64,000 nt of DNA from Campylobacter fetus subsp. testudinum 03-427 (lineage in GTDB: Bacteria > Campylobacterota > Campylobacteria > Campylobacterales > Campylobacteraceae): positions 1,550,001-1,614,000 of the forward strand of contig CP006833.1 of assembly GCA_000495505.1 (NCBI GenBank), written 5' to 3'. The position numbers and the translations under genes were made by a program. Of the stretch, positions 25,986 to 35,016 are shown one piece after another (position 1 is the stretch's first letter; the number at the start of each line of letters is the position of its first letter). The notes under the pieces are model-generated. The model saw nothing but the letters and a program-made list of their open reading frames with translations. It was not told the DNA's origin and searched no databases.

Positions 25986-26851
25986 AAAAAACGTTTTCAT
26001 TTGGAAAAAACTGGCTTAGATATGTAAAATATATATTAAATGAAGATATTATACAAAATGCATCAAATTCATTGACTAAATTTATTTCCAATAGCGAATT
26101 TAAAAATAAAATTTTTATAGATATCGGCTGCGGAAGCGGTCTATTTTCACTTTGTGCATTAAGGCTAGGAGCAAAAAAAGTTATAAGTTTCGACATAGAC
26201 CTTAACTCAGTACAAGCAACAAATTTATGTAAGCAAAAATTTGCTCCTGATAGCACAAATTGGGATATTTTACAAGGATCCATATTGGATTTGAACTTTT
26301 TAAAAAAATTAGAATTAATACTAAAAAATGAACAAATTATAATATATTCATGGGGAGTTTTGCATCATACAAATGATCTAAACTCGGCTATGCTGAATGC
26401 TGCAAACTTAGCTAAATTGGGGGGGGGGTGGAGTATGGCATACATAGCAATTTATAATAGAACAGAAGCTAGTCCCTTTTGGTTAAAAATAAAAAAATTT
26501 TATAATAGTACAAATATAATTATGAAATTCCTTATGGTAAGCGCTTATACAATATTTTTAACATTTGAAGATATCAGAAAAGGACGCGGACTAAATATGA
26601 AAGACAAAAGTAGAGGAATGCATAAAATTACAGATGTTATCGACTGGCTGGGCGGATATCCTTATGAACCTGCAACTGCTAATGAGATTAATGATTTTTG
26701 GGGTAAACTAGGTTTTGAATGCACAAAATTTACTCCCACAAAATACCATGAGCCGATCTATCCAAAAAGCTTTTTTTATAAATATTTTGTATATCTAAAA
26801 CAAGTAGGAACCGGCTGCAATGAGTTTGTATTTAAGAGTAAAAATGTGTAG
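25982..26851 (+). CDS. SAM-dependent methyltransferase, phase-variable (G10, on)
   Basis: The 289-residue protein has the SAM motif FIDIGCGSGLFSL (45-57), VISFDIDLNSV and YSWGVLHHTNDL, a class I methyltransferase. A G10 tract (26419-26428) encodes Leu-Gly-Gly-Gly-Trp at 146-150, inside the catalytic domain, so a slip would abolish activity. It is in frame here. The downstream half (RKGRGLNMKDK, DWLGGYPYEPA) resembles methyltransferases of glycan clusters. It overlaps the amidotransferase start by 8 bases. The methyl acceptor is unknown. Confidence 0.82.
   Translation: MKKTFSFGKNWLRYVKYILNEDIIQNASNSLTKFISNSEFKNKIFIDIGCGSGLFSLCALRLGAKKVISFDIDLNSVQATNLCKQKFAPDSTNWDILQGSILDLNFLKKLELILKNEQIIIYSWGVLHHTNDLNSAMLNAANLAKLGGGWSMAYIAIYNRTEASPFWLKIKKFYNSTNIIMKFLMVSAYTIFLTFEDIRKGRGLNMKDKSRGMHKITDVIDWLGGYPYEPATANEINDFWGKLGFECTKFTPTKYHEPIYPKSFFYKYFVYLKQVGTGCNEFVFKSKNV
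26419..26428 (+). repeat. Poly-G contingency tract, G10
   Basis: Ten consecutive G inside the methyltransferase gene 25982-26851; frame open (on). Confidence 0.95.
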
Positions 26852-28646
26852 AATAGCAGGCGGTTTTGCTACAGATCTAAAAGACAAGATCAAACAAATT
26901 GCCTATGCCTTAAGAAATGGTGGTGAAAATGAAGCTAAGTTTTATTTTGATCAGAATTTTGCACTTTCCCATAATAGATTAGCCATAATAGACCTTAGCC
27001 ATAGTGCAGATCAACCGGTGCAAAATGAGCGTTTCGTACTCTGTTTTAATGGAGAAATCTACAACTACAAAGAGATCGCGCAAGATCTTGAATTAGACGA
27101 TAAATTTAAAAATAGCGACACATTAGTTTTACTAGCAGCATATAGCAAATGGGGTAAAAGCTGCCTAGATAAACTTGATGGAATGTTTGCATTTTGTATT
27201 TATGATAAATTTAAAAAAAACATATTTATAGCTAGAGACAGACTAGGTGTAAAACCTCTTTATTACTATTTTAAAGATAATAAATTTATATTTGCAAGTG
27301 AGCTAAAAGCATTTTTTGCTTATGATAACTTTGATAAAAGCATAGATCAAACAGCTTTCTCACACTACTTAAATTCAGGATATATGCCAAGCGAACAAAG
27401 TATTTTTAAATTTATAAAAAAACTACCTCCTGCACATTTTTTGGAGTTTTCAAACACAAAAAAAGAGTTAAAAATCACAAAATACTACGACTTGCAATCT
27501 AAATTTAATACTAAAAAAAGTATTGATTTAACTAAATTTGAAAATGAGTTAGAAAGTAGCATCATCTCGCGAACAGTAAGCGACGTTGAGTTTAACTCAT
27601 TTTTAAGTGGCGGTCTTGATAGCAGTATTACAGCTACAGTGTTAGCTAAAAACGGATTTAAGTTTAAAACTATTTCGGTAGGATTCGAATCTGATAAATT
27701 TAATGAGAGCAACTATGCTACGGCAGTTGCAAACAACTTAGGTTTAGAACACATAAATTACACTCTTACTCCAAAAATCGCCAAAGACATAATTCTTCAG
27801 CTGCCAAGCGTATATGATGAACCTTTTGGAGATAGCTCGGCGATACCTACTCTATTTTTATGTCAAAAAGCAAGTAGCTTATCAAAGGTTGCACTATCTA
27901 GCGATGGTGGAGATGAGATAAACTTCGGTTATACAAGATATGATTTAAATTACCAACGATATAAATTTTATAAAAAATTCTCATTTTTAAAACATATATT
28001 TTTAAATTTGCCCTATCCTCTTTTAAAAAAAACATTTGAGCTAAATTCAAAAACATTAGGTATAGATAAATATTACCGTATTAAAGATAGTTTTAAAACC
28101 AATAAATTTATGGAATTATATGCTCTTGAATTTAAACATTTTAAAAATGATGAAGCAAAACTTTTAGGAATTTTGGATGAACCCAAACTAAGTAAATTCG
28201 AACTAAAAAATTCCTATGAAAGTATGAGTTTTAGTGATATTTCAACCTATTTAAGTGATGATATTTTTGTTAAAACTGATCGAGCGGCAATGAGTGTGAG
28301 CTTGGAGGTAAGAGAACCACTTTTGAGTTATAAATTTGTGGATTTTATGATAAAAATAGATCCTAATTTACGTAAAAATAAAGCTTTATTTAAATCATAT
28401 CTTTTAAAACATCTTCCAAAAGAGCTTGTAATGAGACCAAAAATGGGGTTTGCTCTTCCTATTGAAGAGTGGTTCCATACTGATTTAGGATATCTTTTAG
28501 ATGATTATTTAACTAATCAAGATGTGTTTGATAAGCAATATATTTTAAATTTGGTTCAAGATTTCAGAGATAAAAAGAGAGTAAATTTTTCTAAAATTTG
28601 GCATATTTTACTATTTTTGATGTGGAAAAAAAGGTGGAATGTATGA
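26844..28646 (+). CDS. Asparagine-synthetase-like glutamine amidotransferase (copy 1)
   Basis: AsnB-type enzymes take ammonia from glutamine through an N-terminal class II amidotransferase domain and amidate an adenylated carboxylate. ATG 26844 is chosen so that Cys2 is the nucleophile (MCRIAGG; usual form MCGIAG). The usual R-G-P-D motif reads R-N-G-G-E-N, an uncommon change. FNGEIYN and the synthetase P-loop SGGLDSS (255-261) are intact, as are VREPLLSYKFVD and KMGFALP near the end. The product is 600 residues. In glycan clusters such enzymes amidate uronic or other sugar acids. It overlaps both neighbours. Confidence 0.85.
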   Translation: MCRIAGGFATDLKDKIKQIAYALRNGGENEAKFYFDQNFALSHNRLAIIDLSHSADQPVQNERFVLCFNGEIYNYKEIAQDLELDDKFKNSDTLVLLAAYSKWGKSCLDKLDGMFAFCIYDKFKKNIFIARDRLGVKPLYYYFKDNKFIFASELKAFFAYDNFDKSIDQTAFSHYLNSGYMPSEQSIFKFIKKLPPAHFLEFSNTKKELKITKYYDLQSKFNTKKSIDLTKFENELESSIISRTVSDVEFNSFLSGGLDSSITATVLAKNGFKFKTISVGFESDKFNESNYATAVANNLGLEHINYTLTPKIAKDIILQLPSVYDEPFGDSSAIPTLFLCQKASSLSKVALSSDGGDEINFGYTRYDLNYQRYKFYKKFSFLKHIFLNLPYPLLKKTFELNSKTLGIDKYYRIKDSFKTNKFMELYALEFKHFKNDEAKLLGILDEPKLSKFELKNSYESMSFSDISTYLSDDIFVKTDRAAMSVSLEVREPLLSYKFVDFMIKIDPNLRKNKALFKSYLLKHLPKELVMRPKMGFALPIEEWFHTDLGYLLDDYLTNQDVFDKQYILNLVQDFRDKKRVNFSKIWHILLFLMWKKRWNV

Positions 28647-29749
28647 TAAAAAATAAAAACAAAGTACTATTTGTAATTGATCTTATAAAAGGCGGAGGCG
28701 GTGCTCAAAAAGTACTAAAAATAGCTATGCAAATACTCAAAAAAAATGGATTTGAAGCTGAACTCATAGTACTCAAACGCTCAAATGATGAGCTTGATTT
28801 TAGTGAATTTAGGGTACATTACATACTAAATGAGGATGATAAATTACTTCCTAATTCATTTATTATCTTAGAAAACTTAAGAAATTTGATGCGCGAATTC
28901 GATATAGTTTGTACATTTATAGATTTTATTACAACTTATTATGTTGCATTGGCTATTGAATTAAACCGTTTTTGCGCTAGCAAAAACGCAAATGCGAAGC
29001 AAGCTCTTGATTCAAGAGAGCTTGTTACGCACAAAACAGACCAAAAACTGATCTGTTTTGTGCGTAACAAGCTCTCTTTCTTATCTCAAAATTTTAATTT
29101 AAAAGAGCTAAATTTAGACTTAGCTAAGTTTAGTCTTTCTAAGGCAGATAAAGTAGTAGCAAACAGTATTGAATGTCAAAAAGAACTGCTTGAGTTTGGA
29201 ATAAAAAATCCGTTACTAATAAATAATCCTATAGTACTACCAAAAAATATAGAAAATAATATGAATTTAGATGAAAATTACGCTTTAGCGATAGGAAGAC
29301 TCAGCAAGGAAAAAGATTACGAAACTATGATAAAAGCATTTAAAAAAGCAAACTGTAAAGATCTAAAATTGATAATTCTTGGAGAAGGAGATCTAAAAAA
29401 TTCTCTATTAAAACTAGCTAAAGGAGCAAATATAGAATTTTTAGGATACAAAAAAGATGTAATGACATATCTCAAAAATGCAAAATTTTTCATTCAAACA
29501 AGTCTCTTTGAAGGATCATCAAACTCTATTTTAGAAAGCTATGCGCTTGGCATTCCAGCTATTCTTAGTGATATCCCGCAAAATAGAGAAATTTACAATT
29601 TAGACGCATACTACGTACCATGCAAAGATATAGTAGGTCTTAGCGAGTCTATAAAAAAATTAAATGAAAATCCCACTAAATTTAATCCTAATTTAACTAA
29701 ATTCAGTATAAAAAACTTTGAGAAAACACTGTTAAGAATATTTAAATGA
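28643..29749 (+). CDS. Glycosyltransferase family 4, carrying a palindromic in-frame insertion
   Basis: The 368-residue GT-B retaining enzyme has VLFVIDLIKGGGGAQKV at the start, AIGRLSKEKDYE and the donor motif EGSSNSILESYALGIPAI (E-x7-E) near the end. The start at 28643 overlaps the upstream TGA and has AAAGG before it. Residues about 109-145 (ASKNANAKQALDSREL onward) have no counterpart expected in GT4 proteins. They are encoded by a 111-base block built of inverted repeats, so they look inserted. The block keeps the frame. Whether the enzyme is still active cannot be told. Confidence 0.82.
   Translation: MIKNKNKVLFVIDLIKGGGGAQKVLKIAMQILKKNGFEAELIVLKRSNDELDFSEFRVHYILNEDDKLLPNSFIILENLRNLMREFDIVCTFIDFITTYYVALAIELNRFCASKNANAKQALDSRELVTHKTDQKLICFVRNKLSFLSQNFNLKELNLDLAKFSLSKADKVVANSIECQKELLEFGIKNPLLINNPIVLPKNIENNMNLDENYALAIGRLSKEKDYETMIKAFKKANCKDLKLIILGEGDLKNSLLKLAKGANIEFLGYKKDVMTYLKNAKFFIQTSLFEGSSNSILESYALGIPAILSDIPQNREIYNLDAYYVPCKDIVGLSESIKKLNENPTKFNPNLTKFSIKNFEKTLLRIFK
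28968..29078 (+). repeat. Palindromic element with 27-bp stem inside a GT4 gene
   Basis: Arms at 29014-29040 and 29052-29078 are perfect inverted repeats (27 bp), with 11 bases between them. Further left, GTTTTTGC/GCAAAAAC (28968-28975 and 28980-28987) and a GCTCTTGA/TCAAGAG pair add smaller stems. The block is visibly richer in GC than its surroundings. Its length of 111 bases is a multiple of three and it contains no stop in the gene's frame. It resembles a small protein-tolerated palindromic mobile element; no family is assigned. Confidence 0.7.
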
Positions 29750-31200
29750 TCTACATATATCCCAACGGTTACTACACCAAAAAATTAATTTCAATGCTAA
29801 AAGAATTTGAGTTTGAGTTTATAGCTATTGATGACAATGATCCAAAAATCAACTTAATATCTATGCGAAAAAATATAAAAGATGGACTTTTGTTAATTTG
29901 CAATGGTGAAATATATGATACTTTAGAAGAAAATGTAAAAAAATGCGGTATAACAAACTATGAAAATGCTTTTTTGTATTTTGCTAAATTTATAGCAAGT
30001 AATCTTAAAAATTTAAAGCTCGAGTTTATAGAAGAACAAAACATTATAAAACTCAAGCCAAATCCTATTATAACACTATTTGATGAGTTTTACATAACTT
30101 ACTCAATGTTTTTAAATAGCCAAATATTGACGATATTGCGTACAAGCTTTGACTCTAAATTTAAATCTTTCGAATCTCCTTTGCCGAAAAGAAAATTAAG
30201 TATAAATTTATGCTTTAGCAAAAAAAATAAGCATTTAGGAAATATTGATAATGAATTCGCAGATATTTTATATATTTTTAACTCGCAAAAAGACTATGAG
30301 ATAAATAAAGACTCCATAAAAAACGGTCTGATTGTGCCTAGTATACTTACTGAACTAGTAGCAAATAGCGACTTTATACTTACCCTCAATTACCCTAGTT
30401 TTCGTACTTATAAAAGTATCGTAGCATTTTTACCGCACTCTTTTCATCCATTTTTGGTAGCAACTAGATTTTTCAGAAATAAAAATAGTTATAGGAAGTA
30501 TATACAAAACGTATATTTTAGAGATTTGGATTATATATTTATTAGTTCGAATTTGGAAAATGAGGTTTTAAAAGATAATTTAAATGATAGTTTTAACCAA
30601 TTACAAAAAATAGTAAAAGCCGGATATCCTAGTCTTGATTTTAATATTTCAAATAAAAAAATAAGCAAAAATGCAGATATAATTTTATTTGCCTATAGTT
30701 TTTTAGATGATTTATTAAATCATAGTGACTTGGAATGGATTTTAAATGAGCTGAAAAAGAGAAATTTAAAAGTTGCGTTTAGATATCACACATATTATAA
30801 AAATCATAATATGATACAAAAACTAAATAAATTAAAATTAAAATTTAATGTGTTAATAGACGATATGACAAATTACGATATTCTAAACAAAACAAAAGTT
30901 TTGGTAAGCGATCTATCTAGCATATCTCACACTTTTTCTCTAACATATCTTAGAAAAAGTATTATTTTTGCTCCATTTGACAGATATTTTAATGGGGGGG
31001 GGTATAGCGTGAGCTGGCCAGATACTTCCTATCAAATGGAATGCATTACCAAAGAGAGCTTAGTAGAAAATATAGCAGATCTTATACAAAGTACCGATGA
31101 AAAAAGTTTAGAAATTTACCGTGATAAAAGTGTTTATAATCTCGGACACTCAAGTGAGTTTATAGCAAATTTTATATTAGAAAAGTTAAAGGAAAAGTAG
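29746..31200 (+). CDS. TagF-like YPNG family member 2, phase-variable (G9, on)
   Basis: The 484-residue protein starts MIYIYPNGYYTKK. The TagF-like motifs are LPHSFHPF (His loop), GYPSLD (293-298) and SDLSSISHTFSLT (388 onward). The position of the usual RxHP motif reads FRYHTY. The G9 tract (30994-31002) lies late, at residues 417-419 in FNGGGYS, after the catalytic-looking region. A slip would remove only the final about 65 residues, including YNLGHSSEFIANFI. That C-terminal ending and about 65 bases of DNA are identical to the end of the next gene. It overlaps both neighbours. Confidence 0.72.
   Translation: MIYIYPNGYYTKKLISMLKEFEFEFIAIDDNDPKINLISMRKNIKDGLLLICNGEIYDTLEENVKKCGITNYENAFLYFAKFIASNLKNLKLEFIEEQNIIKLKPNPIITLFDEFYITYSMFLNSQILTILRTSFDSKFKSFESPLPKRKLSINLCFSKKNKHLGNIDNEFADILYIFNSQKDYEINKDSIKNGLIVPSILTELVANSDFILTLNYPSFRTYKSIVAFLPHSFHPFLVATRFFRNKNSYRKYIQNVYFRDLDYIFISSNLENEVLKDNLNDSFNQLQKIVKAGYPSLDFNISNKKISKNADIILFAYSFLDDLLNHSDLEWILNELKKRNLKVAFRYHTYYKNHNMIQKLNKLKLKFNVLIDDMTNYDILNKTKVLVSDLSSISHTFSLTYLRKSIIFAPFDRYFNGGGYSVSWPDTSYQMECITKESLVENIADLIQSTDEKSLEIYRDKSVYNLGHSSEFIANFILEKLKEK
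30994..31002 (+). repeat. Poly-G contingency tract, G9
   Basis: Nine consecutive G in YPNG-family gene 2; frame open (on). Confidence 0.95.
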
Positions 31201-33218
31201 TGATATATATCTATCCATATGGAAATTTTGGTAAAAGTATAGAAAAATGTTTAAAAGCATTTAATTTGCAATATGACATTATAGATGATAGCAATAATAA
31301 AATTTCCTTAAATAATACTAATATAGACAATAAAAAAGATATAATATTGATATGTATAGCAGAAAATCCGAATAAAATCATAGACAAATTAAATTTAAAA
31401 GGTAATTTTAATCACATAGATGGAGTTTTATACTGTTTAGATATACTAAAAACTGAATTTAAATTTGATAAACCAAATCATAACTATGAAGATATTTTAG
31501 CTGAATTATTTGGAATAACAAACTGTCTAGATCAAAATAGTACTTCAAGATCCGAATTTATCAAATTCTTTAATCAATATGGTAATTTTATAAATAACTA
31601 CTATAAAAATAAATTTAAAGATATACAAATATGGGGCGGAGTCGATGTTAGCTTTTCGAATATGAAACATTTATACAAGATACCATCTATTTTAGAACAA
31701 AATGGACTAAATTTAATATATATTTTTCAGACAAAATACTACAAAGAAGATCCAAATAAAAAATTTATTATAATACTAAACTACTATCTATGGCATTTTT
31801 TAGAATTCTTACCAAATATACTATCATCAGCAAATATGAAAGTATCTAACAATACAAAGCTTTATTTTATAGAGCATGCTTATTGTACACCTAGGGTTTT
31901 ACCTATAATATCTAATAATCCAAAGCAAGAGCTAAATGGATATTTACTAAAAAATAAAAACAATATAAATCTAATAGGCAATAAGCAAGATTATGAAATA
32001 TGTGAAAAAATATATAATTCAATTATTATAAAAGCCGGCTACCCGAGCTTAGATAAAAACCTAGAAAACTATAGTAATGACTGCAAAAAAGAGTGGGTTA
32101 TGATAGCCTTTGTTGATGACGCAATAGATGAAAATAGCGCATTTAACCTTGCAAAAGTACTACTAGAAAATGAATATAAAGTCATAGCAAGGGTCCATCC
32201 GGCTTTCAAAGAAAACATAAAAAAACTATATTCAATATCAAATTTAAATTTTATTTTTGATGAATCTGGTTCTCCTATAGAGTCGTTTAAAAACTCTTTT
32301 ACTGTGATCACAAATCACTCAAGCATAGCTCACACATACCCTTTAACTACGCTTAGAAAAGCTATTTTATTTATGCCTAGCAGCAGTTTAGATAAAGAAA
32401 TTTATGGTAAAACATTTTTTGATAAAAATTTACATCTTAAAGCTACAAATTTTGATGAAGTATTACTAAATTTAAAAGAGCTAGAAGCCAAGAAAGATGA
32501 TTTATACGAGCAAGAAAAAATTAGATCTTATAGAAACAATGAAGTCTACAATCTCGGACACTCAAGTGAGTTTATAGCCGAATTTATACTTGGCAAATGG
32601 GGGGGGGGAATGAGTAATTTTAATATGAAAATTATAAAAGCCGGCTATCCAAGCTTAGATAAGAATATAGATAAGTATAAGCACAAACAAAACCCAAAGC
32701 ATATACTAATATCATTCTTTCAAAGCAATACAGTAGCTAGAGAAACTATCAAATTAGTTAAGTTCTTGATTAAAAACAGATATATGATCATTATAAGACT
32801 AAAACCAGGAGAAAATGACTTTAAATGTTATGATGAACTTGATAACAAAAGTATAATATACGATGATGGCTCAAATGACGTAATTCATTCATTTGAAAGC
32901 TCTTTTACTCTTATAACAGATTATTCTAGCATAGCTCACACATACCCTTTAACTACGCTTAGAAAAGCTATTTTATTTATGCCTAGCAGCAGTTTAGATA
33001 AAGAAATTTATGGTAAAACATTTTTTGATAAAAATTTACATCTTAAAGCTACAAATTTTGATGAAGTATTACTAAATTTAAAAGAGCTAGAAGCCAAGAA
33101 AGATGATTTATACGAGCAAGAAAAAATTAGATCTTATAGAAACAATGAAGTCTACAATCTCGGACACTCAAGTGAGTTTATAGCAAATTTTATATTAGAA
33201 AAGTTAAAGGAAAAGTAG
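31200..33218 (+). CDS. TagF-like YPNG family member 3: tandem fusion joined by a G10 tract
   Basis: The 672-residue protein is one complete family member (about 1-466) followed by a second C-terminal half (about 471-672). Both parts have GYPSLD (280 and 482) and SSIAHTYPLTTLRKAIL. The junction is Trp467-Gly-Gly-Gly-Met471, encoded by G10 (32599-32608). With G9 or G11 the frame stops within a few codons, giving a normal family-length enzyme. With G9 the TGA would overlap the ATG at 32610, so the second half could be translated separately. An identical 257-base direct repeat ends both parts. GTG start behind AAAGGAAAAG. Confidence 0.74.
   Translation: MIYIYPYGNFGKSIEKCLKAFNLQYDIIDDSNNKISLNNTNIDNKKDIILICIAENPNKIIDKLNLKGNFNHIDGVLYCLDILKTEFKFDKPNHNYEDILAELFGITNCLDQNSTSRSEFIKFFNQYGNFINNYYKNKFKDIQIWGGVDVSFSNMKHLYKIPSILEQNGLNLIYIFQTKYYKEDPNKKFIIILNYYLWHFLEFLPNILSSANMKVSNNTKLYFIEHAYCTPRVLPIISNNPKQELNGYLLKNKNNINLIGNKQDYEICEKIYNSIIIKAGYPSLDKNLENYSNDCKKEWVMIAFVDDAIDENSAFNLAKVLLENEYKVIARVHPAFKENIKKLYSISNLNFIFDESGSPIESFKNSFTVITNHSSIAHTYPLTTLRKAILFMPSSSLDKEIYGKTFFDKNLHLKATNFDEVLLNLKELEAKKDDLYEQEKIRSYRNNEVYNLGHSSEFIAEFILGKWGGGMSNFNMKIIKAGYPSLDKNIDKYKHKQNPKHILISFFQSNTVARETIKLVKFLIKNRYMIIIRLKPGENDFKCYDELDNKSIIYDDGSNDVIHSFESSFTLITDYSSIAHTYPLTTLRKAILFMPSSSLDKEIYGKTFFDKNLHLKATNFDEVLLNLKELEAKKDDLYEQEKIRSYRNNEVYNLGHSSEFIANFILEKLKEK
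32322..32578 (+). repeat. Direct repeat, copy A (257 bp)
   Basis: Identical base for base to 32928-33184. It encodes the SSIAHTYPLT to GHSSEFIA segment of the family C-terminus. Confidence 0.95.
32599..32608 (+). repeat. Poly-G tract, G10, at the junction of a tandem fusion
   Basis: Ten consecutive G. This length reads through into the second module; the other two frames terminate at once (TGA or TAA). Confidence 0.95.
32928..33184 (+). repeat. Direct repeat, copy B (257 bp)
   Basis: Identical to 32322-32578, offset 606 bases. Recombination between copies would delete 606 bases (202 codons), remove the tract and keep the frame. Confidence 0.95.
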
Positions 33219-33943
33219 TGGATAAAAGAGAAATTCTAGAAATTTGTATCACCGAATATATGAAAAAACATAGTTCAAGACCAGCTTACTGCGAGTACTT
33301 ACGTACAAAAAAATACGCCTACGAAATGATACTAAAAAACTTCAATGGTAAAAATGTTCTAGAATTAGGCAGCGATGGAGCCGCTACATCAGCAATCTTA
33401 GCTAGATGGAGTGAAAACCTCGATATAGTAGATATGAATGACAAAATTTCACATTTGATAGAAGAAGATTTATATCTTAAAAAAGCTAAATTTATAAAAT
33501 CCCTTTGGCAGGATTTCAAACCGCAAAATTTATACAGCGATATACTGCTCACTGATAGTTTAGAACATATAAAAGATGGTGTAGAGCTGCTATCTATCAT
33601 TAAAAATTGGCTAAGCTCAGATGGATTTTTACATATTGTAGTTCCGAATGCACTTTCCTTGCATAGGTTAATTGGCGTAAAAATGGGTTTTTTAAATTCC
33701 CCTTATAACTTCAATGAAAATGATATTTCAAGCGGTCATGAAAAAGTGTATGACTTTGATACTTTAAAAAGTGATATTTTAAAATCAGGATTAAAACTAA
33801 TCAGCATGGAAGGAATACAACTAAAACCGCTTACAGATTCTCAACTTACAGCATTTAAGCCGGAATTTAAAGATGCTCTAAGCTCACTTAGCACCTTGCT
33901 CCCACGAAACTCAGCTGAAATTTATGCGGTTTGCGGTATATGA
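33218..33943 (+). CDS. SAM-dependent methyltransferase (class I)
   Basis: The 241-residue protein has NVLELGSDGAATSAIL (47-61) as SAM loop, DIVDMND as the acidic residue of motif II, then ILLTDSLEHI and GFLHIVVPNA, as in Methyltransf_11/23 proteins. It starts with GTG overlapping the stop of the tandem TagF-like gene, so it depends on that gene's translation reaching its end. Tract slippage upstream could therefore be polar on it. The substrate is unknown. Confidence 0.8.
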   Translation: MDKREILEICITEYMKKHSSRPAYCEYLRTKKYAYEMILKNFNGKNVLELGSDGAATSAILARWSENLDIVDMNDKISHLIEEDLYLKKAKFIKSLWQDFKPQNLYSDILLTDSLEHIKDGVELLSIIKNWLSSDGFLHIVVPNALSLHRLIGVKMGFLNSPYNFNENDISSGHEKVYDFDTLKSDILKSGLKLISMEGIQLKPLTDSQLTAFKPEFKDALSSLSTLLPRNSAEIYAVCGI

Positions 33944-35016
33944 AAACCATAGCTATATTCACACAAAACTTAAGTGCCGGAGGTGTTCAAAAGTCAGTTA
34001 TAACATTAGCAAATCATCTTAAAAATATATATAAAATAGTCATTATCTTATGCGAAAGCGATAAAGACGAATTTTATAAATTTAAAGATATTTTAAAGAT
34101 AAATAGCGTAAAAATAGATATTAATAAGCCCGGCATAGGGCAATGGCTTTTCGAATATAGAATCAATGAGCTTGATAAAATACTATCAAAATTAAAACCA
34201 GATTTACTTATATCATTTGAAGATTACAATAATATAATAGCTCTAAAAGCTAAATTTAAATGTAAAAAGATTATCTCTTCGAGAGTTAGTTTTTCAGGTA
34301 ATTATAACAATAAAATTCATCTTTTAGATAAAAATTTCTATATACAAAATATAAAAAATCTCTATTCAAATGCCTATTGTGTCGTATGCGTAAGCAAATT
34401 TATACAAAAAGAGCTGATGAGTTTAGGTATAAAAGCTCATCATATCTATAATGGAATTGCTATAAATCTAAAAACAAACAATCCTAAGAAAAATTTTATC
34501 ATAAACTTAGGTCGCCTGCATCCTCAAAAAGGTCAAAAAGATCTTATAAAAGCTTACTCACTCATAAAAAACGATATCAAAGAAGACCTTTTCATCATAG
34601 GAGACGGTGTGCTAAAGCTAGAGTTGCAAAGCTTAATTCAAAGTCTAAATTTGGAAAACAGAATAAAATTAACAGGTTTTATAAATCCCAAAGACTATAT
34701 AAATGAGTGTAAAATGGCTATAATGCCGAGTTACTATGAAGGATTTTCAAACTCGGTTTTAGAAATAATGGCTGCAAAAAAAGCTGTTTTAGCGTACGAT
34801 TATGATGGCGCAGATGAGATATTTGATAAAAATGATTTGATAAAAAAAGGCGATATAAATGCGCTATCATTAAAATTAAAAGAAATTTTAAACTCACCTC
34901 AAATTTTAAACGATTTAGAAACTAAACAATGGAAAAAAGTAAAGGAATTTGATATAAAAACTACAATGCAAAAATATGAAAATTTAATAACCAAAGCCTT
35001 AAAATGTGTGGAATAA
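33940..35016 (+). CDS. Glycosyltransferase family 4
   Basis: The 358-residue protein has TQNLSAGGVQKSV at the N-terminus, INLGRLHPQKGQKDLI (donor-half start), FIIGDGVLK and the E-x7-E motif EGFSNSVLEIMA. This is a typical retaining GT-B enzyme of glycan clusters. The ATG at 33940 overlaps the upstream TGA; an in-frame TTG 9 bases earlier is less likely. Its stop lies within the start of the next amidotransferase gene. No poly-G tract. The sugar donor cannot be deduced. Confidence 0.86.
   Translation: MKTIAIFTQNLSAGGVQKSVITLANHLKNIYKIVIILCESDKDEFYKFKDILKINSVKIDINKPGIGQWLFEYRINELDKILSKLKPDLLISFEDYNNIIALKAKFKCKKIISSRVSFSGNYNNKIHLLDKNFYIQNIKNLYSNAYCVVCVSKFIQKELMSLGIKAHHIYNGIAINLKTNNPKKNFIINLGRLHPQKGQKDLIKAYSLIKNDIKEDLFIIGDGVLKLELQSLIQSLNLENRIKLTGFINPKDYINECKMAIMPSYYEGFSNSVLEIMAAKKAVLAYDYDGADEIFDKNDLIKKGDINALSLKLKEILNSPQILNDLETKQWKKVKEFDIKTTMQKYENLITKALKCVE

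Noticed and set aside
32322-33184. The repeats as a CRISPR array or insertion sequence
   Set aside because: There are only two long coding copies, no short regular spacers and no transposase; they are duplicated enzyme C-termini.
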